Notes: generated by a model from the sequence alone, not told the origin. Numbered from the stretch's first letter, positions 31,018 to 41,764 are shown. The stretch is 64,000 nucleotides of DNA from Polynucleobacter meluiroseus (GCA_945901245.1 CAMDKY010000003.1:18911-82910), one strand, 5' to 3'. A program made the numbers and translations.

Positions 31018-32313
31018 TCAGTTTGGTTTGCGTGCAGGCCTGGATTGCGGCCGGCGTGGAGCGTTACTCGGCTTTGCACCGCTAGGTGATCTGCCTTGGC
31101 GCGCCTGACCCTGACCTCGACCTTGCCCGCTGCGTAATTGAATTGGCTGTGGTTTTGCATGGGGATCTGGCTCAAAACCGGGCACCACTTCCTGCGGTAC
31201 CTTTTGCTTGATAAGGCGCTCAATGTCGCGCAGCATCTGATGCTCATCGACGCATACCAACGAAACGGCTACGCCATTTGAGCCGGCACGACCGGTACGG
31301 CCGATGCGGTGAACGTAATCTTCGGGCACGTTTGGCAAGTCATAATTAACCACGTGGGGCAACTGATCAATATCAATCCCGCGGGCCGCAATATCGGTAG
31401 CAATGAGCGCGGTTAGCTTGCCCGCCTTAAAGTCAGCCAATGCTTTGGTTCGGGCAGATTGGCTTTTATTGCCATGAATGGCCATGCAACTGATGCCGTC
31501 TTTTTCTAATTGCGTCACCAGCTTATTAGCGCCATGCTTCGTACGGGTAAAGACGAGCACTTGCTCCCAGTGATTCGATTTGATCAAATGCGCTAATAAA
31601 GGGTGTTTAGCAGTGCGGTCCACTGGATAGATCTTTTGGGCGATGGCCTCATTAGTACTATTGCTGCGCGCCACCTCGATTAAGGCAGGCGAGTTCAATA
31701 GGCCGTCGGCAAGGGATTTGATTTCAGTAGAGAAGGTGGCAGAAAACAGCAGATTTTGCCGTTGGGGTGGCAAGGCTGCTAGGATTTTTTTAATGTCGCG
31801 TAAAAAGCCCATGTCCAGCATGCGATCTGCCTCATCTAAGACGAGAATCTCGACTCCCTTGAGGGAGACGGCATTTTGACCCATAAAATCCAGCAAGCGG
31901 CCTGGTGTCGCTACCAAGATATCGAGACCACTCTGTATTGCTTTGAGTTGCGGATTGGGGCCGACGCCCCCAAAAATGACAGCAGACTTTAGTTTGGTGT
32001 ATTTGCCATAGGTCATGACGGATTCATGTACCTGCGCCGCCAATTCCCGGGTTGGCGTCAAGATTAGCGCACGAATAGCGCGGCGAGCACCTGCTACCGG
32101 CGGAGCGCCAGTAATGAGGCGTTGCAAGATGGGCAAGGTAAAGCCAGCGGTTTTGCCAGTGCCCGTTTGGGCTGCAGCCAACAAGTCGCCGCCCTTTAAT
32201 ACAGCTGGGATCGATTGACCTTGAATCGGAGTAGGGGTGGTATAGCCATGTTCTTTAATGGCTAGAAGGATGGGATCGGACAGGCCGAGATCAGTGAATA
32301 ACATGAAAACCAA
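31018..32313 (-). CDS. rhlE: DEAD-box RNA helicase (RhlE-like)
   Basis: [35 protein letters not shown], basic RG-rich tail. Confidence 0.92.
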   Translation of the reverse strand: MVFMLFTDLGLSDPILLAIKEHGYTTPTPIQGQSIPAVLKGGDLLAAAQTGTGKTAGFTLPILQRLITGAPPVAGARRAIRALILTPTRELAAQVHESVMTYGKYTKLKSAVIFGGVGPNPQLKAIQSGLDILVATPGRLLDFMGQNAVSLKGVEILVLDEADRMLDMGFLRDIKKILAALPPQRQNLLFSATFSTEIKSLADGLLNSPALIEVARSNSTNEAIAQKIYPVDRTAKHPLLAHLIKSNHWEQVLVFTRTKHGANKLVTQLEKDGISCMAIHGNKSQSARTKALADFKAGKLTALIATDIAARGIDIDQLPHVVNYDLPNVPEDYVHRIGRTGRAGSNGVAVSLVCVDEHQMLRDIERLIKQKVPQEVVPGFEPDPHAKPQPIQLRSGQGRGQGQARQGRSPSGAKPSNAPRRPQSRPARKPN

Positions 32314-32495
32314 TGCAAAAAAAGGAAAAACAAAAAAGCAGGAAGATGGGAAATGGCAATCCGAATGAAGGAGATGAAGCTAAACGCGCTAGGCATTTAG
32401 TGTGGATCCCTTGAATGCGTTTAGGCGATCTGGCTCTTCGAGCGCAAGAGGAAATAAAATCCTCACAACGAAGAATAGCACAACAGGCATGAAAA

Positions 32496-32518
32496 AAGCC
32501 GCTGTATTAGCGGCTTTC
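32496..32518 (-). terminator. Terminator downstream of the TctC-like gene
   Basis: AAAGCCGC-tgtatta-GCGGCTTT, followed by a T-tract on the minus strand. Confidence 0.75.
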
Positions 32519-32538
32519 TTCGTTAGCGTTGCCTCGAA

Positions 32539-33522
32539 TTAATCGAGTTTGGCACCGGATTTTGCAACGACAGCAGCCCAGCGCTTCACGTTTGCGCTTA
32601 CTTCTTTACCGAATTCTTCACCGTAAAGATTAGGAATCTCGGAGCCGTTCGCAGCCCAGATTGCTTTGAGCTTAGGCGTACTCAAGGCTTTTTTCACTTC
32701 AACAATCATCTTATCGATGATGGGCTGTGGTGTGCCGCGTGGAGCGAAGAGCGAATACCAGGTCGACACGATGTAGTCTGGCATGCCGGCTTCTACAAAG
32801 GTAGGTACATTCGGAATAGCTGGATTGCGATTCTTCGATGCAACTGCAATCGCAACCAATTTACCAGCATTGATTTGTGGTGCTGACGTTGCTAAGCCAT
32901 CAAACTCAAGATCAACCTGACCCGCTAACAAATCGCTCATTGCAGGACCTGCGCCGCGGTATGGGATGTGGGTAATAAAGGTACCCGTTTGAATCTTGTA
33001 AAGCTCACCAGCCAAATGGTGAACGGTTCCGCTTCCTGCGCTTGCAAAGTTATATTTGCCTGGATTCTTTTTCATCAGATCGACAAATTCTTTCGCGTTG
33101 CGGGCGCTGACTTTTTGTGGGTTTACAACCAAGACCTGAGGCACGTTCGCAAGCATTGCCACTGGAATAAAGCTCTTCTCAATGTCATAGTCTAAATTCT
33201 TATACATCGAAGGAGCAATGGTGTGGTGTGTAGCACCGACAAACCAGTTGTAACCGTCTGGGGCTGCCTTTGCAGCGGCAGACGCGCCTACTGTACCGCC
33301 AGCTCCGCCGCGGTTGTCAATGATCACTTGCCTACCCAATTGCTCTGTGAGTTGTGCGGCTAAAGGACGCGCAAAGGCATCGGTACCACCACCGGCTGGA
33401 AATGGGTTCAGGAATGTAATGGGCTTCACAGGCCATTCTTGCGCAACTGCTGCGGTTCCTGTTACCAATGAGACACAGAGAACAGACTTCAGTAGCTTCT
33501 CAATTAATGAGTTCTTAATCAT
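32539..33522 (-). CDS. Tripartite tricarboxylate transporter substrate-binding protein (Bug/TctC)
   Basis: WPVKPITFLNPFPAGGGTDAFARPLA; VIIDNRGGAGG; signal peptide. Confidence 0.93.
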   Translation of the reverse strand: MIKNSLIEKLLKSVLCVSLVTGTAAVAQEWPVKPITFLNPFPAGGGTDAFARPLAAQLTEQLGRQVIIDNRGGAGGTVGASAAAKAAPDGYNWFVGATHHTIAPSMYKNLDYDIEKSFIPVAMLANVPQVLVVNPQKVSARNAKEFVDLMKKNPGKYNFASAGSGTVHHLAGELYKIQTGTFITHIPYRGAGPAMSDLLAGQVDLEFDGLATSAPQINAGKLVAIAVASKNRNPAIPNVPTFVEAGMPDYIVSTWYSLFAPRGTPQPIIDKMIVEVKKALSTPKLKAIWAANGSEIPNLYGEEFGKEVSANVKRWAAVVAKSGAKLD

Positions 33523-33875
33523 TGTTTTTTTATCCTTCGTTAATAAAATCGGTTCATCTATTGCAATGCCTAAATCAAACGGATGCAGTCTAGCTGAGAA
33601 TAAACAATAAAAAAGTGACGAAGATCAACTTCAGCAGCTTCTTTAGGCTAACGGCTTGTGTCTCAATCTAGCGGTATTCCGCTTTATTCTTTTTGCAACA
33701 AAGGAACATTTTTAATGGATTTACGCATTAACCATATAGCGATTTACCCCTAGAATTGAATGATGGTGTTTTAGATCTCCTGTACCCCTTCCTATTGGGC
33801 TGGTACGCAATAGAGGCAGAACATGGCAAGGCTGGGAAGACGATAAAATGAGTTTACTAATTCGATAGCCTAAAC

Positions 33876-34685
33876 CTATTTACCTTGCCAATTCGGGGGT
33901 ATTCCATCCAAAAAAGCATTGACCCCGGTTTTAAAGTCATTACTGCCATAACATTCCCGAATTAAGTTGTCGCAGTTGGGTAACTGACTGCGGAGAATGC
34001 GATGGATGGTCGCCTTGGATACCTTTTGCGTAACGGGCGCGAGGGAGCTGAGTTTGGTTGCTAGGGCTTGTGCAGCCGCATCCATTTCGTCTGGAGCATA
34101 GGTTTTAAGTACAAACCCATTGGCAACTAACTCGGTGGCATTGACTAGCTCGGCCAAGAGCAGCATACGCTTGACCATGCTAACCCCGAGGTGGTGGGTA
34201 AGCCAAGCCACGTTACCAACCGACAGGCAGTTGCCGAGTGTGCGGGCGATTGGGACACCAAAACGAGCATCGTGCGTGGCAATCCGAAAATCACAGCAGC
34301 TGGCAATCGCTAGGCCACCGCCTACTGCCAAGCCCTCAATCACTGCAATGGTCGGAATGGGCAGATCAATTAATGGCGCAAAGTAGGAATCAATCGAGGC
34401 TTCGTAGGCAATTCCATCGTCTCCACTCGTAAAGCCACTAAATTGTGCAATATCACTACCAGATACAAATGATTTGCCGCCGGCGCCGCGCAGTACAGCC
34501 GCCCGAATGCTCGACGTCTCGGCAATCTCCAGGCAAATGCTGCGCAAGCGTTCATACATCGCTACGGTCATGGCGTTGCGTGCCGCGACATGGTCAAAGG
34601 TGATGTGGGCAATGCCATTTTCTACTGAAAAGAGGACTTGAGCTACTTTGGGGCTAGGGGAAGGGGGCGGGGCAGATGGGCTCAT
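33876..34685 (-). CDS. Enoyl-CoA hydratase/isomerase family protein
   Basis: Crotonase pattern: AAVLRGAGGKSFVSGSDIAQF; AVIEGLAVGGGLAIASCCDFRIA. Confidence 0.9.
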   Translation of the reverse strand: MSPSAPPPSPSPKVAQVLFSVENGIAHITFDHVAARNAMTVAMYERLRSICLEIAETSSIRAAVLRGAGGKSFVSGSDIAQFSGFTSGDDGIAYEASIDSYFAPLIDLPIPTIAVIEGLAVGGGLAIASCCDFRIATHDARFGVPIARTLGNCLSVGNVAWLTHHLGVSMVKRMLLLAELVNATELVANGFVLKTYAPDEMDAAAQALATKLSSLAPVTQKVSKATIHRILRSQLPNCDNLIRECYGSNDFKTGVNAFLDGIPPNWQGK

Positions 34686-34751
34686 AAATGATTTATATTA
34701 GGTGATGGGTTCATTCTAATTACAAAAGAACCCGTTACAACCAAAGAGACC

Positions 34752-35996
34752 ATGACCAATTCCACGCAACGTGTAAATAAGCCATTGCAGGCTGCCAATC
34801 GACCCTTACCGCTAGCAGGCGTGCGCGTTTTGGATGTGAGTCAAGTGATGGCAGGTCCTTACTGCTGCATGTTGCTGGCTGATTTGGGTGCTGATGTGAT
34901 CAAGATTGAGCCTCCAGGTACGGGTGATCAAACCCGAGGCGCAATGGGGTTCAAGATGAAGGGTTCCGATAGCATGGGTTTTTTAAACATGAATCGCAAT
35001 AAACGCAGTGTTGCCTTGAACCTTAAAAGTAAAGCCGGTAAAGAAGTTTTTTTTGAGCTCGTAAAAACAGCCGACATCTTAGTTGAAAACTACCGACCCG
35101 GCGTTATGAAAAAACTCGGCATCGACTACGCCGTTTTAAAAGACATCAACCCCGGTTTGGTCTACGCGAGTATTTCTGGGTTTGGTCAAACAGGCCCCTG
35201 GGCCGAGCGTCCCGGTTTTGATTTGATGGCCCAAGCCATGTCGGGTGTAATGAGTGTGACGGGCTACCCTGATGGACCGCCTGTAAAAGCAGGTGTCCCC
35301 GTTGCCGATATTGGCTGCGCGCTCTTTGCCGTCTATGCCATTTTGGCAGCGCACATTGGTAAGAAAAATACCGGGGAAGGGCAGTTCATTGATGCTTCTT
35401 TGTTTGACGCGGCCTTGGCATTTTCCATTTGGGACACTTCGCAGTATTGGGGAACTGGCGTTGAGCCATACAAGCTCGGTACTGCCAACCACATGAGTGC
35501 ACCCTACCAAGCCATGAAAGCATCCGACGGCTACTTTGTCATGGGCGCCACCAATCAAAAGCTATGGGCTTTGCTGTGTGACAAGATTCATCGACCTGAC
35601 CTTCTCAGCGATGCGCGTTTCATGACAAATCCATTACGGCTTGCGAACCGTGAGGAACTCGTTAACGAATTAGAAAAAACCTTTGTGACTAAAACCGGAA
35701 CAGAGTGGGTCGATCTATTGCTCGCTGAGGGTATTCCGGCAGGACCAATTAATACCTATCCAGAGGCATTTGAGAGCGAGCATGGCAAGCACCGCCAAAT
35801 GCGCATGGAAATCGATCACCCAATTGAAGGCAAAGTCCCCAACATTGGTTTTGCAGTGAAGTTATCCGGCACACCGCAACAAGTGCGCATGCATCCCCCA
35901 TTATTAGGCGAGCACACCGAATCGGTCCTCGCAGAAATTGGCATTACGGGTGACGCATTAAAAACCTTTGAATCAGGCGGCGCTTTTTTGCCTTAA
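34752..35996 (+). CDS. CaiB/BaiF (class III) CoA transferase
   Basis: VRVLDVSQVMAGPYCCMLLADLGADVIKIE; NRNKRSVALNLKS; FGQTGPWAERPGFD. Confidence 0.95.
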   Translation: MTNSTQRVNKPLQAANRPLPLAGVRVLDVSQVMAGPYCCMLLADLGADVIKIEPPGTGDQTRGAMGFKMKGSDSMGFLNMNRNKRSVALNLKSKAGKEVFFELVKTADILVENYRPGVMKKLGIDYAVLKDINPGLVYASISGFGQTGPWAERPGFDLMAQAMSGVMSVTGYPDGPPVKAGVPVADIGCALFAVYAILAAHIGKKNTGEGQFIDASLFDAALAFSIWDTSQYWGTGVEPYKLGTANHMSAPYQAMKASDGYFVMGATNQKLWALLCDKIHRPDLLSDARFMTNPLRLANREELVNELEKTFVTKTGTEWVDLLLAEGIPAGPINTYPEAFESEHGKHRQMRMEIDHPIEGKVPNIGFAVKLSGTPQQVRMHPPLLGEHTESVLAEIGITGDALKTFESGGAFLP

Positions 35997-36021
35997 TTAA
36001 ATAACAGCACAGGAACTCCCC

Positions 36022-36420
36022 TTGAATACCTTAATCGATCGCATTGACCACATTGTTTTAACCGTCACCGACATTGAAGTGACCACGCAGTTTTATGAAA
36101 AAGCCTTTGGCTTTGAGCGTGAGTTTTTTAGAGGACCTGAAGGTCAACCTCGCCACGCTTTATTGTTTGGTCAATTGAAAATCAATTTACAAGATCGCGA
36201 TACGGAAACGCCGACGAAGGCCCGCATTCCGACGATTGGTTCGGGCGATTTTTGCTTGATCGCTTCGGTACCGCTAGATGACTTTATCAAGCACCTCGAA
36301 GCACACCAAATCCCAATCGATGTGGGTCCGGTATCGCGCAGAGGCGCTTTGGGTCCAATACGCTCAGTCTACCTTCGCGATCCCGACGGTAACTTGGTTG
36401 AAGTTGCTGAATACGTTTAA
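36022..36420 (+). CDS. VOC/glyoxalase family protein
   Basis: IDHIVLTVTDIEVTTQFYEKAFGF; LRDPDGNLVEVAEYV; TTG start. Confidence 0.9.
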   Translation: MNTLIDRIDHIVLTVTDIEVTTQFYEKAFGFEREFFRGPEGQPRHALLFGQLKINLQDRDTETPTKARIPTIGSGDFCLIASVPLDDFIKHLEAHQIPIDVGPVSRRGALGPIRSVYLRDPDGNLVEVAEYV

Positions 36421-36426
36421 GTCAAG

Positions 36427-36915
36427 ATGAGTACGCCAAGTAAAGCAAGCACAAAAGGCAGTGGAGTTGGCTTTGTTGTAGTGCAAGCCATCTTATTGGG
36501 GCTACTTTTCTTTGGCCCGGTTCGTCTCAATGCGGGCGAGGCTTGCGGTATTCAAAATGTGCTGCTTCAATGGTTTGGCTATGCTGTTTTTGTTATTGGC
36601 AGCAGCATTGCAATCATTGCAGCATTTCATTTGGGCAAAAATCTCACGCCACTACCCAAGCCAAAAGACAATGCCGAGTTCGTGCAAACTGGCTTATACC
36701 GCTGGGTGCGCCACCCGATTTATTTCGGGGTGATTGTCTTGTGCCTTGGTTGGGGATTGATTCAGCAATCGACCTTGGTTTGGCTGTATGTGTTGATTAT
36801 TGCCATCTTCTTTGACATCAAATCACGCAAAGAAGAGCTGTGGTTGTGCGAGCGTTTTTCTGAATATCCAGAATACCAAGGACGCGTTCGAAAACTCGTG
36901 CCTTGGATTTATTAA
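36427..36915 (+). CDS. Isoprenylcysteine carboxylmethyltransferase-family membrane protein
   Basis: LYRWVRHPIYFGVIVLCLGWGL; KSRKEELWLCERFSEYPEYQGRV. Confidence 0.88.
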   Translation: MSTPSKASTKGSGVGFVVVQAILLGLLFFGPVRLNAGEACGIQNVLLQWFGYAVFVIGSSIAIIAAFHLGKNLTPLPKPKDNAEFVQTGLYRWVRHPIYFGVIVLCLGWGLIQQSTLVWLYVLIIAIFFDIKSRKEELWLCERFSEYPEYQGRVRKLVPWIY

Positions 36916-36935
36916 AAGCGTTCACGGCGAAGTAC

Positions 36936-38534
36936 TTAGAACGCAGCAACAGCCCCATCACTTCGTGGATCCCAGCCGCCACGCAGCACGCCTGAAGGTT
37001 CACGAATGATGCAGCCCGCATGGCCAACGGTCTCATCAAAATCAGCGAGCATTTCAATATCATGACCCATGGCGGCAAGCTGAGACACTACTTTGCTATC
37101 AAAGCGGGACTCCAGTTTTAGACTGTCACTGGTTTGCCCCCAGGTTCTACCGAGCAACCAGCGTGGTCTACTAATTGCATCCTGTGGGTTAAGTCCATAG
37201 GTCGCGGTTCGCGTAAATACGGCGCACTGGGTTTGCGGTTGACCATCGCCGCCCATGGTGCCGTAGACCATCGAGCGGCCATCCTTAAATAATGCCATGG
37301 CCGGATTAAGCGTATGAAACGGTTTGCGATGAGGCTCTAAGGTGTTTAAGTTATGCGGGTCTAGTGAAAAACTACAGCCCCTGTTTTGCCAATTCACACC
37401 GGACTTGGGCAACACAATGCCAGCGCCAAACTCGTGATAAATACTTTGAATAAAGGATACGCAACGGCCTTCGCCATCCACAACGCCCATCCAAATGGTA
37501 TCGGCGGGTCCGCGGCCGGCGCCCCAAGGTAGGGCCTTTTGACTATCCACTTTGTTAGCCAAGCCCTTTAAAAAGTCAGGGGTTAAAAAGTGCTGTGCGT
37601 GATGGGACATATAGGCAGGATCAGTTACGTGCTGGTCACGTACTCTAAAAGCCTGCTTGGTTGCTTCAACGCAGTGGTGGATGTATTCAGCGCTATCCAC
37701 ATCAAAGCGTTTTAAGTTGAGTTGATCCAGAATGCCTAAGATCATCAAAGAGACAACGCCTTGTGTTGGTGGCGTCATGTTATAGACATTGCCTAAGCTG
37801 TGTTTGAGTTCAAGTGGGTCAATTAGTTTTGCCCGATGGCGCTGCAAGTCCGCTAAGCGCAATGGACTACCAATGGCAGTTAACTCTTTTGCAAGTAACT
37901 CAGCTAGTTCACCGCGGTAATAGTCGTCGGTTCCTTTTTTTGCAATCTGCCGGAGGGTGGCTGCAAGCCTTCCTTGCTTAAAAATACTACCGACTTCTGG
38001 ACTTTTGCCATTAACTAAAAAGGTTTCAGCAAAGCCGGGGATGGGTGTTAACTCGGCCCGTTTTTTTTCGGTTAGGCTGGATTGACTTAATGTAACTGGA
38101 ACGCCGCTTTCAGCGTAATGAATTGCATCTTGTAGCAGCCGGGATAAAGGCAATTTGCCACCCAAGCCTTTTTTGGAGAGGGCGTGCGCTGCTCCCCAGC
38201 CCGAAATCGTTCCGGCAACCGTATTAGCTGCGATGGGGCCGCGAAACGGGATGGATTTGGTAACGCCTTGATCTGCGTACCACTGTTTGGTTGCCAGGCC
38301 AGCAGAGGCGCCACAGGCATCAATGCCCCCCATCGCTTTGCCTGGAGCATGAATAACCCAGAAAGAGTCGCCACCAATCGAGTTCATGTGGGGATAAACC
38401 ACTGCGATGGTTGCGGCTGCTGAAATCATGGCTTCCAACGCATTGCCACCTTCACGCAACACCGCAAGCGCTGACTCCGATGCGAGTGAGTGTGGCGCTA
38501 CCGCCATTCCTTGAATACCCCATTTTGCTTGCAT
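36936..38534 (-). CDS. Gamma-glutamyltransferase-family Ntn hydrolase, HpxW-like
   Basis: MGGIDACG, ADTIWMGVVDGEGRCVSFIQSIYHEFG, YGTMGGDGQPQTQ; start set at MQAKWG. Confidence 0.85.
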   Translation of the reverse strand: MQAKWGIQGMAVAPHSLASESALAVLREGGNALEAMISAAATIAVVYPHMNSIGGDSFWVIHAPGKAMGGIDACGASAGLATKQWYADQGVTKSIPFRGPIAANTVAGTISGWGAAHALSKKGLGGKLPLSRLLQDAIHYAESGVPVTLSQSSLTEKKRAELTPIPGFAETFLVNGKSPEVGSIFKQGRLAATLRQIAKKGTDDYYRGELAELLAKELTAIGSPLRLADLQRHRAKLIDPLELKHSLGNVYNMTPPTQGVVSLMILGILDQLNLKRFDVDSAEYIHHCVEATKQAFRVRDQHVTDPAYMSHHAQHFLTPDFLKGLANKVDSQKALPWGAGRGPADTIWMGVVDGEGRCVSFIQSIYHEFGAGIVLPKSGVNWQNRGCSFSLDPHNLNTLEPHRKPFHTLNPAMALFKDGRSMVYGTMGGDGQPQTQCAVFTRTATYGLNPQDAISRPRWLLGRTWGQTSDSLKLESRFDSKVVSQLAAMGHDIEMLADFDETVGHAGCIIREPSGVLRGGWDPRSDGAVAAF

Positions 38535-38787
38535 TGTTTTTTGCTCTCTGCTGTTGCCACACAATAAAAGACACAGTTTAAATTGATGGATTCACCAAAT
38601 TGAAGCATGAACACCATCTGCCCCCAAAATAGTGCAATAAATGCACCTAACTAGGGAATGTCCCGATTAGAACAAGTTGGGTTTGTACTAAATTGAATTG
38701 CAATCATTTAATTTTGATATTTTAGTTGCACCGCACAATATTAATCACAATTTTTTAATTAAGTTCAACTTCTTAGGAGATTTAAAT

Positions 38788-39888
38788 ATGGAATCAAACC
38801 GCCGCAAGTTTTTAAGTACCGGTATTGGTGCAGGCGTTGCCGGTGTTGCTCTTGGAGCACCAGCCATCGTGCAAGCCCAATCAGCACAAACGTTTAACTG
38901 GAAAATGACCAGCGCCTATCCGAAAGGCTCACCTTTCTATATGGACGGTCCTGGAAGTGCAACGGACCTTGCCAAGCGCATCAGCGATATGTCTAATGGC
39001 CGTTTGAAGATTCAGGTTTTCGGCGCTGGCGAGTTAATTCCAGCGTTTGAGGGTTTTGATGCGGTGCGTTCAGGCACGGTCGAAATGAATCACGCTAATA
39101 GTTATTTCTGGACTGGCAAAACCTTTGCTGCACAGTATTTCACGGCAGTGCCATTTGGCCTTAACTTTCAAGGCATGAATGGCTGGTTGTATGACGGCGG
39201 TGGTATTGATCTGTGGAATGAGACCTATGCCCCATTTGGTATGGTGGCTATGCCGTGCGGTAATACTGGTGTGCAAATGACCGGTTGGTTTAAAAAGAAA
39301 ATCAATACCGTTGCCGACCTCAAGGGTCTAAAGATGCGCATTCCTGGTCTAGCTGGTAAGGTGTATGCGAGTTTGGGTGTGGATGTGAAGGTATTACCAG
39401 GCGGCGAGATTTTCCCGGCGCTAGAGCGTGGTGTGATTGATGCGGCTGAATTCGTTGGGCCATTTCAGGATCGTCGCCTTGGTCTGCAAAAAGCGGCCAA
39501 GTTTTACTACACCACCGGCTGGCACGAGCCTGCAACTACCTCTGAGCTCCTCATTAATAAAGCAGCATGGGAAAAATTGCCAAAAGACCTGCAAGCCGTC
39601 GTCCAAAATGCGTCTGCAGCGTGTAATGTTATTGGAGAGGCATGGTGTCAGCGAAACAATGCGGAAGCCATGGAGGATTTGGTCAAGAAACAGGGCGTCA
39701 CGGCTTTGCCATTGCCTGATTCCATTGTTGCTGCAATGCGTACCGAAACCAAGAAAATTTTGGATGCTGCCGCAGCGGCTGACCCAATGACTAAGAAGGT
39801 GCATGATTCGTATTTTGCTTTTAAGCGTAACTACGATACGTGGGCTTCTTATAGCGAGGCAACGTATCACAGCAAAGTTCGCGGCTAA
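38788..39888 (+). CDS. TRAP transporter substrate-binding protein (DctP/TakP-like)
   Basis: Tat-like SNRRKFLSTG signal; FGAGELIPAFEGFDAVRSGTVEMNH; LKGLKMRIPGLAGKV; start set at MESNRR. Confidence 0.92.
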   Translation: MESNRRKFLSTGIGAGVAGVALGAPAIVQAQSAQTFNWKMTSAYPKGSPFYMDGPGSATDLAKRISDMSNGRLKIQVFGAGELIPAFEGFDAVRSGTVEMNHANSYFWTGKTFAAQYFTAVPFGLNFQGMNGWLYDGGGIDLWNETYAPFGMVAMPCGNTGVQMTGWFKKKINTVADLKGLKMRIPGLAGKVYASLGVDVKVLPGGEIFPALERGVIDAAEFVGPFQDRRLGLQKAAKFYYTTGWHEPATTSELLINKAAWEKLPKDLQAVVQNASAACNVIGEAWCQRNNAEAMEDLVKKQGVTALPLPDSIVAAMRTETKKILDAAAAADPMTKKVHDSYFAFKRNYDTWASYSEATYHSKVRG

Positions 39889-39921
39889 TCTACTTTTTTA
39901 TTTTTTTGAGTTAGGAATTAA

Positions 39922-40446
39922 ATGCAGAAGTCCTTGAATACAATCGCAGTTCGTATTGAAGGCTTACTCGATCACATTGGCAGGGCCACGTCATATGTGG
40001 CCCTTGCCATTGTGGGCTTGATAGTCGTCAACGTAACACTGAGATACAGCATGAGTGTGGGATCCGTTTGGGCGCAGGAGCTTGAATGGCATTTGTTAGC
40101 TGCATTAATCTTATTTGGGATGAGCTACGCATTACTCCGAGGCGACAATGTCCGGGTTGATTTGTTTTATGCCAACTACACACCTAAAACAAAGTTTTAT
40201 GTTGACCTTTTATCGGCTTCATTAACCGTGGTAGTTGCAATCTTTTTTATATTGCTCTCCATTAAGTATGTCAATCAATCCTTTTCGATTGGGGAAATGT
40301 CACCCGATCCAGGCGGAATTCCATATCGTTGGATCGTGAAAGGGCTCATTCCAATTGGATTCTCTCTTTTAGCGTTACAAGGAATTGGTGAGTTTTGTCG
40401 GGTAGTCGTGAACTACCAAATAAAAGCCGGGAGCAATCATGTTTGA
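39922..40446 (+). CDS. TRAP transporter small permease (DctQ)
   Basis: WAQELEWHLLAALILFGMSYALLRGDNVRVDLFY. Confidence 0.9.
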   Translation: MQKSLNTIAVRIEGLLDHIGRATSYVALAIVGLIVVNVTLRYSMSVGSVWAQELEWHLLAALILFGMSYALLRGDNVRVDLFYANYTPKTKFYVDLLSASLTVVVAIFFILLSIKYVNQSFSIGEMSPDPGGIPYRWIVKGLIPIGFSLLALQGIGEFCRVVVNYQIKAGSNHV

Positions 40447-41764
40447 GATGCAAACCATGGCTATTTTTATGCTCATTGGCTTTTTTATATTGTTGATGAT
40501 CGGTGTACCTGTAGCCATTTCCTTGGCTACGGTTGGTTTCGTATTTGGGTACTTGGGCTTTGGAGCAACGCTATTTAATCTATTGCCGGCTCGAGTATTT
40601 GGTGTAGTAGCAGGTTACCAGTGGCTTGCCATACCCTTATTTATCTTTATGGGCATCACACTTGAAAAATCGGGATTAGCGGATGATTTATTGGATGTAA
40701 TCGGACACGTTGCCGGCGGTGTTAAGGGCGGTATGGCGGTTGGCATTATTCTATTTGGGGCCTTAATGGGGGCCACCACCGGTATTGTCGGTGCAACGGT
40801 TATTACCTTGGGACTGTTGACCTTGCCAACCTTGATTCGGCGCGGCTATGACAAAAGTATTGCGTGTGGGGCAATTTGTGCATCCGGTACCCTTGGGCAA
40901 ATTATTCCGCCGAGCCTCATTCTGATCTTGCTCTCCGACATCATGCAATTATCGGTTGGTACTTTATTTGCTGCTGCGGTTGGCCCGGGCATGATGTTGG
41001 TTGTTGTATATATCGTATTCATTTTAATTTTGGGCTGGATTAAGCCTGACTTAATGCCACCCATTCCCAAGGAAGAGCGTAGCCGAGTTTCTGGTAAGGA
41101 ATTAACAATCCGCTTTTGGAAGGTGGTCGTACCGCCGATCATGCTAGTCGTTGCGGTGCTCGGGTCGATTGTGGGTGGTGTTGCTGCACCTACAGAGGCT
41201 GCAGCTATGGGGGCAATTGGCGGCGTGATAGTGACTATTTTTTCAGGGCGCTTTAGCTGGGCTAAGTTGAAATTAGTTGCGCTGGATACGACCAAAATCA
41301 GTGCCATCATGATGTTTATTTTGATCTGCGCACAAGTTTTTGCGCTGTCATTCCGTGGCCTGAATGGCGAAGAGCTAATCGCTGGCATGTTTGAGGTTAT
41401 TCCAGGCGGTATTAATAGTGATATTTGGTTTATGTTGCTACTTATATTCATACTGGGCTTCTTTATCGAATGGATTGAGATCAGCTATATTGCAGTCCCA
41501 TTGTTTTTGCCGGTCTTGTTAGCGCAAGGTGCTGACCCGGTCTGGGTGGCCATGATGATTACAGTGTGTTTGCAATCGTCCTTTTTAACGCCTCCCTTTG
41601 GTTGGGCTCTCTTCTATTTAAAAGGAGTTGCGCCGCCTGAGGTGAAAATTAATCATTTATACAAGGGCGTTATTCCATTTTTATTTATGCAAGGCGTTGC
41701 CTTATTCTTGGTTTTCTATTACCCACAGATTTCGCTCTGGTTACCAAAGGCGATTGGTTGGTAA
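40439..41764 (+). CDS. TRAP transporter large permease (DctM)
   Basis: SGTLGQIIPPSLILILLSD; multi-TM; APTEAAAMGAIG. Confidence 0.94.
   Translation: MFEMQTMAIFMLIGFFILLMIGVPVAISLATVGFVFGYLGFGATLFNLLPARVFGVVAGYQWLAIPLFIFMGITLEKSGLADDLLDVIGHVAGGVKGGMAVGIILFGALMGATTGIVGATVITLGLLTLPTLIRRGYDKSIACGAICASGTLGQIIPPSLILILLSDIMQLSVGTLFAAAVGPGMMLVVVYIVFILILGWIKPDLMPPIPKEERSRVSGKELTIRFWKVVVPPIMLVVAVLGSIVGGVAAPTEAAAMGAIGGVIVTIFSGRFSWAKLKLVALDTTKISAIMMFILICAQVFALSFRGLNGEELIAGMFEVIPGGINSDIWFMLLLIFILGFFIEWIEISYIAVPLFLPVLLAQGADPVWVAMMITVCLQSSFLTPPFGWALFYLKGVAPPEVKINHLYKGVIPFLFMQGVALFLVFYYPQISLWLPKAIGW

Noticed and set aside
40846-41451. 201-aa minus-strand ORF
   Set aside because: Antisense to the TRAP large permease; Thr/Ile/Met-rich mirror of transmembrane codons.
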